A stretch of DNA of 64,000 nt from Pontederia crassipes (GCA_030549335.1 JAUKPH010000022.1:3100001-3164000); one strand, 5' to 3'. Counted from the stretch's first letter, positions 38,857-51,324 are shown. Notes: a model not told the origin generated them from the sequence alone. Numbers and translations are program-made.

Positions 38857-41138
38857 TGTAACAACCAAGAAAAAATAAAATAAAATAAACATGAAATGAT
38901 CACAGGGTGTTTGAATGCCATGATCTATAGTGGGAGGTGTGAATATCGACAGTAATTAAGGGAGAATAAAATGGGATTATGAATAATAGAAATTAATAAG
39001 GGAATCAAGTCCCAAATCTGTTCATTTACTCCCTAAAACACTACCAAATCAACCTCTCACTAGCGGCCAAAACAAAATCCAGAACAAATCTGAAAACATA
39101 CAACCTCCTAAAATTGCTGAGCACACGTCCATTTCCTCAGCAACTCTGTGTGATCAGTTTCTCAACATTCTATATAAGGATTTAATGATCTCTCTCTTTT
39201 CTCTCCATTTACAAACCCTCTTGGTTTCAATCAAGCTTCTCACATGCACTGGAATCTCCACGCTTGCAGGCGGTGACCAATCAAAGGAGGAAGGGGCACA
39301 GAGAGGACACGGAGGACGCGGTCATTAGAGGTCTCAACGAATCAAGGCAAGGAAATGTTCAAACTCAGCTGGGTGAATTCATAAATCTCCTTGTATAACT
39401 CTTTTTAGAGTAGATCCAAATAGATCTATTGATTTAACATCCGGATATATGATACATGATGCAAATCATTCTATATGATGAAGGTCAAGACATGTATTGT
39501 AATCCGTTTGCTTGCCTTTAGAAACCTTTGATTGTTTGTCTATTAGATTCCTATTAACGCCATGCCTTGTTTATCCATTAAGTTATACCTTGCTATGTTT
39601 ACATTGAAATGTCTACCTTAGTTCCATTAAATGTCTGCAATTAGAATATGATTGATTGTTGTGTATTGGTTGTCGCACTTTTGATATGTACATACCATGT
39701 AGAATAGCATTTACCTTGATATAAATCATAGAATAGACTCTTGACATTCTGAAGAACATTAGATTCCGGTCCAAATTACTATGAACCTGCCCCCGGTTCA
39801 TATTGAAATCAATTGTGTGAATCGATTTCACGATTGTGCTCATGGAACTCGGCCCGGGTTAGCGAACGATGGATCGGTCAACCTCTCGACATTTTGCTAC
39901 CTGACCTGGGTTCCACTGAACTCGGCTCGATTTTTGCCCCATGTCGACATCGTGTGACACATTCTACTAATCCGGTCCGAGTACATTACATACTTGGCCC
40001 CAGGTCTCTACAACTCGGCCCGGGTTTCCCTATACCCGGCCTGGGTTATGTCAGTCCAAAACTACGTTTTATTTCTCTTTGATTTTTATTTGAATATGAA
40101 ACCTTCTAACTCTAACCAAGTACTATTATGTTACCATCTAATTTCAAACGTCTTATTCTACCATATTTATGACCAGAACCTGTATGATACATCATATGAT
40201 TATTCCTACAATCGAATCATCTAGTTCTTAGTGATATTGAACATTGAAACGTAAAGTGAATATAGTGGCTAATAAGATAAGATGGAAGATCATCACTGGG
40301 TTGTTAGTCTATGCCAAGTGCTTTGTGATAAGTCTCCCTTGATCATGATTTGATCAACCATTGACCCACACACGGCTTATCATTTCGCTCGGCATTACCC
40401 ATAAGTAAATAAGAACCCATCCTATGACAAGTAAAGGATGATGAAACTAAAGGCACCTAAAGTTACCTAATTTCTAAGTATAATATAAGATAAAGAAGTA
40501 TGGTTAAGTAAAGAAACATGAATACCGAATCAAGTCACCGTTATAATCTATTATCATGATTATCAAGCATGCTATTGATTCCAAGACTATCATGTATTAC
40601 TTGATTGTATTGATTATTGATATCTATTGATTTCCCCTTACTTATGATCTATGATAATTACATGCCTAGATTCCTAATCAAGGTAAGTACCGATTCTTGT
40701 TTTTTATTTACTCTAATTAGAGTTATGCATTGTATATTATTATTAGTTATCTACTAGACTGTAAAGCTTATGGGATAATTGTCTCCCCTATGTTTGATTT
40801 TTACAAGACTAGGTCAGTGACAGTGTTGAATTGGTGTGCTGTGACGATGCTCAGACGACGATAAAGCACATGAACCAAATCTGTTTCCTTTTCTTCCGCA
40901 TTTATGAACCTCTGATGTAGGCTTTACGATACTTTTATTTAGAGATAATATAGTCACTCTTGGACTTTCGCAATTAATGTTATCTTCTATATTTCTTCAT
41001 TTATTCTATTCTTTCTATTGTCGACGTATCTTAATTCTTAATCGAGTCTTGGTCAATATTATGATCAATACCATAGCGTTTGTAGCTTCTTTAGATTGAT
41101 CTTCATCACGTGGTGTTGGTCGATTTCGGAGCATTACA
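38857..41138 (+). mobile_element. Solo LTR, same family as 11105-13053
   Basis: 2282 bp, TGTAACAACCAAG...GGAGCATTACA, flanked by CTTTA and ATTTA (one mismatch in five). TATA box TATATAAGG at 39171; palindrome cluster 39841-40035. After the cluster it shares with the other solo LTR the segment around GTCTATGCCAAGTGC, TTGATCATGATTTGATCA and the CTTATGGGA...GACTAGGTCAGTGAC block. No coding interior is present. Confidence 0.85.
39841..40035. repeat. ACTCGGCCCGGGT-type palindrome cluster in the solo LTR
   Basis: Copies of ACTCGGCCCGGGTT, CTGACCTGGGTT, ATCCGGTCCGAGTAC and CCCGGCCTGGGTT, about 670-870 bp after the TATA box. It occupies the place where the related solo LTR at 11105 carries GGTCGACC units. 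Confidence 0.75.
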
Positions 41139-42342
41139 ATTTAAGTCTTTAAGATTGTGTGTTATGTATGAAGTCTTGGTAGAAAGTTGAATCTTGAGAG
41201 CATCTCTTCTCACATGAAATAACATTCATTGTATATGTTGCATTGCTTAATTAGGAGGCAAAGATAACTGCAGTATTATATTGCAGTAAATGTTGAAATC
41301 AAATCTTCCTTGTCCCTTGCAAACAATGATAAATCACCTGCACGATCGAAAAAATATCAAATCTTCCAAAAATAACAAAATCCATTCAAATTCTAAATTC
41401 AAGTTGAAGAAGAAGAAAAAATGTTATGAATGAATAAAACATCATCGATCAACCAAACAATAGAGGTGAAGAATATGGGATTCTTTCACACAATATTCTG
41501 CACAGGAAAAATAGGAACAAAATTACTCTCCTGGAATGCAAAAAATAGATTAATTCAACATAGTGGAGACGAACAACTGTGCGGCACAGAGAATTATAAA
41601 GGAAACTTGAAGCACAGTTGAAGAGGAAGGAAGATCTACAGAGTTGATTGCCTTCCTCTGCTCTCGCCAAAGGGAGTTTGACAAAGAGAGATTAGGGCTA
41701 GAGAAGAAGGAAAAGGTGAAGCATGATCTTTTCGGGAGAGGATAACAATTGGCAAATTGGATGGACTCACAAGTATCCTTATAATAACTACTACGAATAT
41801 TAATTTATATCATATGAATATTTTTTAACTCCGTTACATAATATAATATTATATAAGATTTATATAAATAATTTATTTTCATATAATATATATACTATCA
41901 TGAAAATATAAATATCATATCCTATAATTATTATAATATTTACATGTCACGTAATGTCCCCATTATATTTCAGAAGTTTTTAATGAATAATGTATATCCA
42001 TTTTTGGTTTGTATATATTACAAATGTTAATGAGAATATGATATATATGAGAAGAAAATGTCATTTGGGAAACAAATGAATCAACATTTGTACTTAGGTA
42101 TCATAACTAATATATATCCATGGTTTTTTGGGTAAATAATATATATCTACACCTACTATATTAAACAGGGAGTAGAATCCATATATATAATATTTATATA
42201 AAAATATAAATGTAAATATACTTAGCTAGTATATAATAAATATTGGGTTGAAATACTGAAATAAAATATTATTAGCTAATAAGTATAAATTGAGAGTACT
42301 GAAAAGCTAACTATATATCACCATATAGTAACATAATTAGAT
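41139..42342. other. AT-rich interval, nothing recognised
   Basis: No gene, RNA or repeat end is recognised. Open frames at 41430-41621 and 41449-41670 overlap on opposite strands without a domain. Confidence 0.45.
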
Positions 42343-42360
42343 TATATTAAACAAACCATA

Positions 42361-43099
42361 CAACAACAACAACAACAACAAAGTCTTATCCCACTAGGTG
42401 GGGTCGGCTACATACGACGTCATTCCGCTCTATTAGTAACCAAACCTTTCGGTATATTATTCACCAATAGATCTTGCTCTATTAGTTCGCCAAGTGTCCG
42501 CCTTGGCCTCCCTCTCCCTCTTTTAATCGGACTCCAGATTATTTGATCTACTCTTCTTACTGGCGCATCTAATGGTCTTCTCTGAACATGACCAAACCAT
42601 CTCAAACGATTCTCTACCATTTTCTCACTAATAGGAGCCACTCCGACTCGTTCACGTATATGGTCATTCCTAATCTTATCTAATCTTGTATGACCACACA
42701 TCCATCTCAACATCCTCATTTCGGCTACCCCCACTTTACGTTCATGTTGTTCCTTCATAGCCCAACATTCACTACCATATAACACTGCTGGCCTTATAGC
42801 AGTACGATAGAATTTTCCTTTAACTTTATTGGGTACTTTTTTATCACAAAGAACTCCAGTGGCTTTCCTCCACTTACACCAATCAGCTTGAATTCTATGA
42901 TTAACATCGTCATCAATCTCACCATCTTGTCTTACAATTGATCCTAAATATTTAAACTTTGTCACTTGAGGAATTATATCCTCCCCTAACCTAACTTTCA
43001 AATCGTCTCTAAGTTGTTTATTTGTGAAATTGCTATGCATATATTCTATTTTATTCCTACTTAAACGAAAACCCTTTGACTCCAACGTATTTCTCCATA
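42361..43099 (-). mobile_element. RTE-type LINE, 5'-truncated, copy 2 (young)
   Basis: 739 bp with a (CAA)n tail on the plus-strand left, flanked by perfect 18-bp duplications TATATTAAACAAACCATA (42343-42360 and 43100-43117). It encodes an uninterrupted 221-residue C-terminal segment of the RTE ORF (43085-42420): SKGFRLSRNKIEYM, KFKYLGSIVRQDGEIDDDV, VLYGSECWAMK and RLRWFGHVQRRPLD. The RT catalytic core is not included, so the copy cannot move by itself. Perfect duplications and an open frame mean a recent insertion. Confidence 0.9.
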
Positions 43100-43117
43100 T
43101 ATATTAAACAAACCATA

Positions 43118-43529
43118 TGATTGGAAAAATGATATATATATATATATATATTGTATGTTCAAAATTAATAAATGGTCAATATAATTGAGAAAAGATAGCA
43201 TTTACGTATCATATAAGGAAAAACGAAACTAAGATAAAATGATACGCAAAGTAATTGTGGCATTCATAATTCACCAAGTGCCTAGTAATGTAGAAAATAT
43301 AAACATAAAGATGTATACATATCATTTGATAGCTGTGTTTATGCTTTTTAGATATATGAGATGCAAAACACTACATCAAGAAGTGATGTATTATGCAAAG
43401 AGTAAAGAATTTTGTACATTATTCTAGAAATAATGTATTTGTATATATTCTTCTCAATTACTAAAATAAATGACTGAAAAATATTTTTGGAAAAAAAAAA
43501 CTAACTGTAAATGATACTTACATTGGGTC

Positions 43530-43615
<86 letters not shown>

Positions 43616-44449
43616 GCACTTGATATACTAAAAGAGAGGAATATGAAAAGAGAGACACTGACAGAAGCTTCTTTTTAATTATATGATGTCAAAACATAAC
43701 ACATTTTTATTTCAAAAGTTGATTGCTACCATTTTACGTTAATGGTATTACATAGATAAAATTATTTATTAAAAAAGTGTGTAATTGTATTTATGTGATA
43801 ATTTTTATTTATAATTTTAAATAAGAATGATGAATGTGCTTCACATATTGCTGTAGTGATTGTGGTTATGCAACATGATCATGGCTGGGTCTACCCTACA
43901 TCAATATCCAAAGATTTTATTATACAATTATCTTTTATACATGCCAAACTACATAATTTCTATTTAAAAAACATAATTACATGCATGACTTAAAAAATTC
44001 AAGTAACATGAAAAATTTTAGAAGATATAATTTGTGTATAATGTAGAATTATCTATAATATATTAAATACAAAATAATATATAAGAATAATTCAACATTT
44101 GCATCAATCTATTGAAATATTGATCACATATTTAAAATTTAACATGTTTTTGAATAATTAGAATAACGATCGAAATAAATATAAAATGTGATTATATGTA
44201 CCATGAAATTTATATGGCTATAAAATAAATTAACAAATTAATATTTCAAATTTAAATAAGAATATTATTTTCTAAGAAGAGTGAAAAGTAAATGGGCCAC
44301 AAAGAAAATTAAATAGGCTAATAAATTATTTTTTATTTTATAATTATCAAATTTTAAAATAATAGTAAAATAAAATATATCAAAATAAAATTTATATATT
44401 TTATAAATATATAATTAATCTAATTTTATTTCATCGTGAGAACCATAGC
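43118..44449. other. AT-rich intergenic sequence upstream of the kinase
   Basis: Holds an (ATA)n microsatellite at 43532-43615 and otherwise no recognised feature. The open frame 43239-43427 lacks a domain. Confidence 0.5.
43532..43615. repeat. (ATA)n microsatellite
   Basis: About 28 AAT units with one AGT interruption, in AT-rich intergenic DNA. Confidence 0.95.
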
Positions 44450-44637
44450 AGTGGTCCTAATAATAAACCATCCACGCCTTCCATAAAAACGAAACTCCCA
44501 CCGGTTTTTAGCCCTAAACAAAAAATACTCGCACTTCTGGTCAACCCACTTCCCGGCCACGTCAGCCATGTGACAGTTCCAACTCACTCATTCGCTCTTT
44601 GACCCCGCCCGCCCGTTCTCATTCGTTCTCCTTCTTC

Positions 44638-44661
44638 ATGCCTCTCTCGGTAGGTAACTAA
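44638..44661 (+). CDS. Possible upstream ORF, 7 codons
   Basis: ATG to TAA encoding MPLSVGN in the CT-rich region. It matters only if the transcript starts upstream of 44638, which the sequence does not show. Confidence 0.25.
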   Translation: MPLSVGN

Positions 44662-45102
44662 ACGAGTAGTTTGTCCCCGTACCCGTTCCATTTTTTAAGC
44701 GACGTTTTAATTATTAACGGTTCCCTCTCTCTCCAAGATCTGCTCATTTTTATTTTTTACACACGACCTCCTCTTCTTGGCTCCTGCAGCCCTCCTGCTC
44801 CTGCCACTACCACCACCAGGCGGAGCAGCTTACCGCCGTGCTCCTCTTTCTTTTAATTTTACCGCCCTCTCGTCTTCTGTACTCTTCCTTGTTATTTACC
44901 CAAAGATACCTTCGAGGGAAAAAAAAGCTCGCAGTAAGACAGAAAGCAGTAGGAGACGACGACGTCGGAAGCACGGCGCCGGAACCCTAAATCCATTGCT
45001 GGATCTCCGATCCGTTACCCGTTGATCCCTCTCCGAGCTTCCCCACGCCGGGAGGCCTCCCATTCTCTCGTCCCGGCTGGCAGTGGCAGTGAAAAGGCGC
45101 CC

Positions 45103-45114
45103 ATGACGAACTGA
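45103..45114 (+). promoter_or_regulatory. Minimal upstream ORF (ATG ACG AAC TGA) before the kinase start
   Basis: A three-codon ORF whose stop ends three bases before the kinase ATG at 45118. Any transcript containing the annotated start almost certainly includes it. Ribosomes would have to skip this ATG, whose context CGCCCATGA is moderate, or re-initiate almost at once, so it could lower translation. Whether it does is not known. Confidence 0.5.
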
Positions 45115-45117
45115 GAA

Positions 45118-48100
45118 ATGGGTTGCATCTTCGGCAAGGAGGCATCCTCCACTCCTCCCTCGACGACTCAGGCCTCTGGCGCGGCTGCGCCGGTCGTTGT
45201 GGTCTCCGGCCGCAAGTCCCAGGCATCCCTCCCCGGGATCGAGTCCGAGGTTGTCGCGCCCTCGGGTGATGCCGATGGCGCCGTCGGCAAGAAGGCCGAG
45301 GAGGGAGAGGTCGAACGGCCGGCGGCTCGGAAGCGGCGGCCGCGACCCGACCCGCGCTTGAGCAACCCGCCCGGGCACGTGCAGGGGGAGCAGGTCGCTG
45401 CCGGTTGGCCCGCGTGGCTCTCCAATGTTGCCGGAGAAGCCATCAAGGGATGGACGCCCCGCCGTGCGGATTCCTTTGAGAAGATCGACAAGGTAATGCC
45501 CTTCGAAATCCCCTTATTGTTCTCTGTTTCAGTGGGATTTCTGTATCTGTAGCTGATGGCGGTTTCTTCTTTGTGTCCGGGCTTAGATTGGGCAAGGGAC
45601 GTACAGCAATGTCTACAAGGCCAGGGACACTGTGACAGGTAAAATCGTCGCTCTGAAGAAGGTGAGGTTCGATAACATGGAACCGGAGAGCGTTAAATTT
45701 ATGGCGAGAGAGATCCTTATTTTGCGGCGACTGGATCACCCCAATGTTGTGAAGCTGGAGGGCTTGGTGACCTCCAGGATGACTTGTAGCTTGTATCTAG
45801 TTTTCGAGTACATGGAGCATGATCTCGCTGGTCTTGCTGCCAGCCCCATGAGCAAGTTTACGGAGCCTCAGGTTGCATCTTCGAGCTGTCATTTACTTTC
45901 CTGCACAGGCATGGCCATCCCATGAGATTTTTGTCTGAGAGGTTGTATATTTTACAGGTCAAATGTTACATGCATCAGTTATTGTCAGGATTGGAGCACT
46001 GCCACAGTAACGGTGTGCTGCATCGTGACATCAAGGGTTCAAACCTTTTACTTGACAATGAAGGTTTACTCAAGATTGCGGATTTTGGCTTGGCAACATT
46101 CTTTGATCCCAAGAACAAGCATCCTATGACTAGTCGTGTGGTCACTCTCTGGTATCGACCCCCAGAGCTTCTCTTGGGAGCTACGGACTATGGCGTAGGG
46201 GTGGACCTTTGGAGCGCAGGATGCATCTTGGCTGAGCTGCTAGCTGGAAAACCTATCATGCCTGGGAGGACTGAGGTACTTTCTATGATCTTTCAATTTT
46301 CTGCTATATAGATACCATGGTCATGAACTATTGACTGTGTAAAACCAGAGAATACAGTCCACTCTCTTTTCCATCACATCGTGAAGTCTTGTTACAAGCA
46401 CAAGATGTTTGTAGTGTTTAGGACGATAAGATGAATAACTAGAACACGAGGCTTCCTTTTGTGGGAAAAAGAATTTACCCAATTCAGAAATGCAGTCAAT
46501 AGTTAAACAGATGAAGTCGTGTAGATTTTTGTATTGATGGATATACTCTTAAGATTGCTGAAGCAGAAATAATAACTGCCTCAACTCAACTGAATCCTTA
46601 ACCACCAAGAAGATTCAATGGATCACCATTATCCTTCTCACATATAATGGCTTCTATGCGTCCTTCAAGGGATAAGTTGTGTTATTTGTGTACTTAAACA
46701 GACAAATTATTTTATGCTGTACCTAAAAGCTATGGCCCATGAATGCCATCACGATTTGCAGTGCCCTCTCAAACAAAATAACATGGTCTAATTCATTGCT
46801 ACTCTAATTGTATCATGGAATGGCACCTGTCTCCTCATAACTACTGCATTACCCTCGTAATGCTTTCATATTTCAGGTTGAGCAGCTGCATAAAATTTTC
46901 AAGCTTTGTGGTTCCCCTACGGACGAATATTGGAAGAAGTCAAAGTTGCCACATGCCACAATTTTTAAGCCCCAACAACCATACAAGCGTTGCATAAAGG
47001 ATGCATTCAAAGATTTTCCACCATCGTCATTGCCACTGATAGAAACTCTTCTTGCAATTGATCCTGTTGAACGATTAACTGCCACTGATGCATTAAATAG
47101 TGAAGTGAGTGTCCATTTTATAAAGGATTAATTTTTTTCTTAATGCTTAGAGAAAGGATGCATTTGAAGGACATAGTGGTAGTATGAATCTTTATATATC
47201 GAACTAGAGCATGGTTAGTCAGTTTTCTTAATTTCTTTTTTCTTCTTGTGACCAAGGTTATGACTTTGATACTTTGATTTTGTAGTTCTTCAATACTCCA
47301 CCATATGCATGTGAACGATCAAGCCTGCCAAAATATCCTCCAAGCAAGGAGATGGATGCTAAATTACGAGATGAAGAAGCTAGAAGGTTTTGTTATTCAT
47401 AATACTGTTCCTTTTATTTGCATAAAATATATTATAGTTATTCCTTTTCAAGTTTATTCTTATTGGCACAAATCTGAAGGAATTCCCATTCTGATTTATC
47501 ATGTTAAAAATTATATTGTATATTGTTTCTATGTGATGCTTAAGAACTTGATTTATATTTCATGATTCATCATTACACTATCAACTCTTACTACTCATTA
47601 TGCTAATCTTTCCTCAAATAACTATTATTCTGATACTTTTTTCAAGGGAATATGATAGTATGTGATTATAGATGTGTGTGTGTGTATATTCCTGTTGATA
47701 TAACATAGGATTTATGCTCAATTAGGTCTTTTTTTTAGGAGAGATCAATTTAGGTTTTTATGTGTAAGAAAGAATCTATCGATTTTGAGTCATTCACAAA
47801 ATTTAATTTGATATGATAATGTGCAGTATTTATCTCATCAATGATCTCTCTTTGTAGGTTAAGGGCTGGTGGTGGGAGGGCTAATGGTGAAAAAGCAAAG
47901 AAGACACGCACACGACCCCCTAGAGCAGTTCCAGCTCCAGAGGCTAATGCTGAACTCCAAGTAAACCTTGATGTATGTTTATCATTCTATTCGTTTTTAT
48001 TTCTGAGAGAAATTTCTTTCTATTTTGCTGAACATTTATGTAGCTTAAGGTCATTGGATATTTGTATACACGTAGATTGTGAAATCCATTTCAACTGAAG

Positions 48101-49529
48101 AATTCATGTTTTCATATTCTTTGAGCAGCGCAGTTTTTTTTAACACATGAAGCTACCTTTCCTAGAGTTTAAGCTTGTGCAAATTAGTTCATCTTGTATG
48201 TTAGTACTGGAATTGATGTCATCTTGCGTAATGTGTCACATCATCAGCGCAGAAACTACTTTTAGTTCATGAGTATGTCAGTGTTTGAATTCTTGACCGA
48301 TGAAAATGTGCGATATTAAATTTTAAACTTGATGAGCTAATCATTACCTGTAGAGGGAATTCATCTTATAGTTATATATCACAGGTTCCTAGTAGTTACA
48401 GTCTACAATATATATTATATTATATATATATGTGTGTGTGTGTGTGTGCATTGAGAAACAGTTATATTATATGCTTCACATGGATATAAAATAATGCACA
48501 CACATGACTCAACAACTATTCTGCAAAGCAAGTTAACACTGTCATACAAGTAATTTAACCCTGAAATGCTATTAACGATCTCAACTGAAATATGCCAATA
48601 GTTGAAAAAAAGTTACCTTTGCTCGTTTGAGAGGCATCGAGTAAAGCTATTCCTGATGTAGCTAAACTCATGTTCAGAGGTCAAGCATTCTCATGTCTGC
48701 CTATCAAAACCTTGAGCAAGTACATCAATTTGATGTCATAATGTCCCTTAAAAATGATATCATAATGTTTTGAAATTTTATTTTATTTTATTTAAGATAA
48801 TTATGAATAAACTTCCCTGGCACGTAATTTCGAAATTGCACCTGAATAGAAAGAAGCTGAATGGATACCATAATTTTTGTATTTCTTGATCATCGATTAG
48901 ATATTCCATATTTGTCAGTCTATCGTGTTTGCCTTGTTGCCTTGTTGATATTCCATATTTTCTATCTTGTTCGTATTGTCCAAGTTTGTACGCTTGCACT
49001 GTGAAATTTTGGTAAGTTCCTAAGCTGGAGTCTTGGTTACTGATTTGTCTTGGCAGGTTTAATTGTGCAGTATGATATTTATCTTTATCTTTTGATGCAA
49101 TGTTGGCATCAATCCATCTTGTTAATTATTTTTATACTACTTTGATGTTAACAGAGGAGGCGCCTTATTACACATGCAAATGCAAAGAGCAAAAGCGAAA
49201 AGTTCCCACCACCACACCAGGATGGAACACTTGGCTACCCATTAGGTTCCTCGCATCATATTGACCCTGATTTTGATCCCCCAGAAACATCACTTAGCAC
49301 AGTTTTTCCCTGCCAGAAAGGTGGTGGTGTGACAGCATGGTCCGGACCTTTGATTGATCCTGCTGCTGTTAGTCATCCAAAGCAAAAGAAACAAGGAGGA
49401 AGTGCTCGGATGTCTAGCCACATAAAACAGCTTATTGGTGCACATGCTACCAAGGAGAGTCAGAAAGACAAGAATGGGAATCGAGCCAAGGAGAGTCAGA
49501 AAGACAAGAATGGGAATCGAGTCAGATAG
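45118..49529 (+). CDS. CDK-like Ser/Thr protein kinase (CRK/IBS1 type), seven exons
   Basis: Exons 45118-45492, 45587-45871, 45958-46275, 46877-47104, 47286-47386, 47858-47972 and 49155-49529, all GT-AG, give 598 residues. MGC at the N-terminus suggests myristoylation plus palmitoylation, hence membrane attachment. After a disordered basic N-terminus (1-118) the kinase domain shows GQGTYSNVY (127-135), the ATP lysine K149, PESVKFMAREI with E167 in place of the CDK PSTAIRE helix, HRDIKGSN with D244, DFG 262-264, T278 aligned to the CDK T-loop threonine and VVTLWYRPPE (281-290). The tail has PKYPPSKEMDAKLRDEEARR, RRRLITHANAKSKSEKFPPPHQDG and WSGPLIDPA, signatures of the At1g54610/IBS1 plant family. 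All catalytic residues are present. The start has a purine at -3 and G at +4. Exon 1 is far more GC-rich than the rest. Substrates and cyclin dependence are unknown. Confidence 0.93.
49449..49520 (+). repeat. In-frame 36-bp tandem duplication at the kinase C-terminus
   Basis: Two copies of a 36-bp unit (49449-49484 and 49485-49520), identical except at the first base, encode TKESQKDKNGNR then AKESQKDKNGNR. They lie just before the last two residues and the stop. The near-perfect match implies a recent duplication adding twelve charged residues outside the catalytic domain. Confidence 0.9.
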
Positions 49530-50036
49530 AACAAAATCCATTCATGACATGACCTCCGAAGCCTTTCCTTCAAGATGCAATAATATAGGTGCTGATGCAG
49601 TTGGAGACAATATTTCTTAGATGAAGAGGTAAATCATTTTTTTTCCTTATTACCCCTTTTCTTTTTTTAAACCATTTCTATTATTTTTTTCGACGGCAGC
49701 ATTTATATAGGACTAGAGAGGAACCTTCTATTTCCTTGTACATTTGTTTGTTCTTTTCATCCTTTTGTTTCCTGTATCAAAAACAGGATTCTCGTTTAGC
49801 TTCTGAAGTCACAATAAGTGTCAACTGATCCCCTCATCCATTTGTATTTTTGTAACTTCAATGCGTTCCTACCATTTCTCCTTTTGTTTGTCGCCCGAGA
49901 TTTGTCTTTACTTTTAGTTCAATCAACGAAAAGCTTTTACGCGTAAATGATAAGTCTGATTCAACTGTTCCGCTAAAAGTTTGCTAGCATTTTGGAATTT
50001 AATTTAGACACAACATTTGTTTCTGCAATTTGCTCA
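49530..50036. other. 3' untranslated and downstream flank of the kinase gene
   Basis: T-rich sequence with several AATAAT/AATAAG-like signals (for example near 49585 and 49812), but no single convincing polyadenylation site. A second frame stays open through the end of the last exon to 49620, which could mean an altered C-terminus in this allele or species. Confidence 0.45.
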
Positions 50037-50044
50037 AGTTCTTG

Positions 50045-50760
50045 CAATGTTTTTAAAACCGGACCTGTGATCGAATGGACCGGCCAACTGGTGTTCGATC
50101 GGTTCAATCGGGTTCGACCGGATCGAATCGGATTTTTATTAAAATAATATTATTTGTATTACTTCAAAAAAATATATTAGTTAATTTCATGAATAACTTT
50201 ATTTTTTTATTTGAATCTTTCTTTATACTATTTTTTCACGTTTTAGTATTATCTATTTTCTTATTCACAATCATCCTATCAAATTTATTATATTATTTAT
50301 ATTTTAATTTTTAATATAAATTATTTATAATGAATTAAATTTTATCGATAATTTTCTTCTTTATTTAAATTTAACTTTATTATTACCTTCTTATCTTTTA
50401 TTTTCAAATTCAAATGTAACTTCCTTATTATTAATATCTTTTTTTACATTCATTTTATAAAATCTAATCCCTTATTTTTCTCCTCCTATCAAATCTAATC
50501 CCTTATTTTTCTCTTCATATTCTTCTATCATTAATACTATAATATACTTTCCTTTTTTCTATTTGTTTTTCATTATTTCATCCTTTTTTACTCTTTGAAA
50601 AAAATCGGATTGAATCGATTTTTTGATTCAACCCGATTTTAGTCGGGTTGACCCGGTTCAATCCGGTTTTTTGACAAAACGGTTTTAATACTAAATCGGA
50701 CCGGACCAATGACTGGTTCGCGGTTGAACCGGTCGGTCCGGTCCGGTTTTAAAAACACTG
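50045..50760. mobile_element. hAT-type non-autonomous element (MITE) 1
   Basis: 716 bp with inverted ends CAATGTTTTTAAAACCGGAC on the left and, on the opposite strand, CAGTGTTTTTAAAACCGGAC on the right. Perfect 8-bp duplications AGTTCTTG lie at 50037-50044 and 50761-50768. Subterminal CCGGT/GGTTCAACC-rich blocks mirror each other. No transposase. The 8-bp duplication and CAGTG end indicate the hAT superfamily. Confidence 0.9.
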
Positions 50761-50780
50761 AGTTCTTGAGCTCTATATGT

Positions 50781-51200
50781 TAGGGGTGTTCACGGGTCGG
50801 GTTTGACTTGACCCGTGAACGAACCCGACCCGGCCAACCGGGTCGGGTCGGGTCCCCTGATTTTTGGGGCTGCGATCCAACCCGAGCCTGGTCGGGTCGG
50901 GTGATCGGATTACTCGACCATCATTTTTCTTTTTTTTCTTTTATTTTTTCGTTTATTTTTTTAATATAATAAGTATTTATTATTTTATTTTTAATACAAA
51001 ATAAAGTATTTTTAAATATAAAAAATATTGTTTTAAATATCTATATACTTTTCTACATTTAAAATAATTTATTTCATATTTTTTAAAATTTTAAATAATA
51101 TAAAACTATATATTTAACTAAAAAATAATTAAAAAAATCGGATCTATCGGATCGGGTTAGGTCAACTCGAGTTGGAAACCAGGTCGGATGAACACCCCTA
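50781..51200. mobile_element. hAT-type non-autonomous element (MITE) 2
   Basis: 420 bp with ends TAGGGGTGTTCA...TGAACACCCCTA and perfect 8-bp duplications CTATATGT (50773-50780 and 51201-51208). Subterminal GGGTCGGGTT/AACCCGACCC blocks are inverted; the middle is AT-rich. TAGGGGTG-ended hAT MITEs are widespread in flowering plants. It begins 20 bp after MITE 1. Confidence 0.9.
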
Positions 51201-51324
51201 CTATATGTGATTATTGTTTGACGGTCCAAAAAATTTGTTGACCGTGATTGTATGTCGAACCCAAAAAAATGGAGCCAATTTTCGTGTTTTAAAAGATATA
51301 TACGTGTAACTTAATAAAATTTTG

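Larger units (their letters stand above)
44450..45117 (+). promoter_or_regulatory. Promoter and 5' leader region of the CDK-like kinase
   Basis: Composition switches here from AT-rich to CT-rich and GC-rich. GCCACGTCAGC (44556-44566) contains an ACGT core of the kind bound by plant bZIP factors. No clear TATA box is seen; pyrimidine-rich stretches (44620-44900) are typical of TATA-less plant promoters and leaders. Two short upstream ORFs are present (44638-44661 and 45103-45114). The transcription start is unknown. Confidence 0.45.

Noticed and set aside
44896-45739. Long minus-strand open frames over the kinase start
   Set aside because: They are shadows of the GC-rich first and second exons; no recognised domain, while the plus strand encodes a complete kinase.
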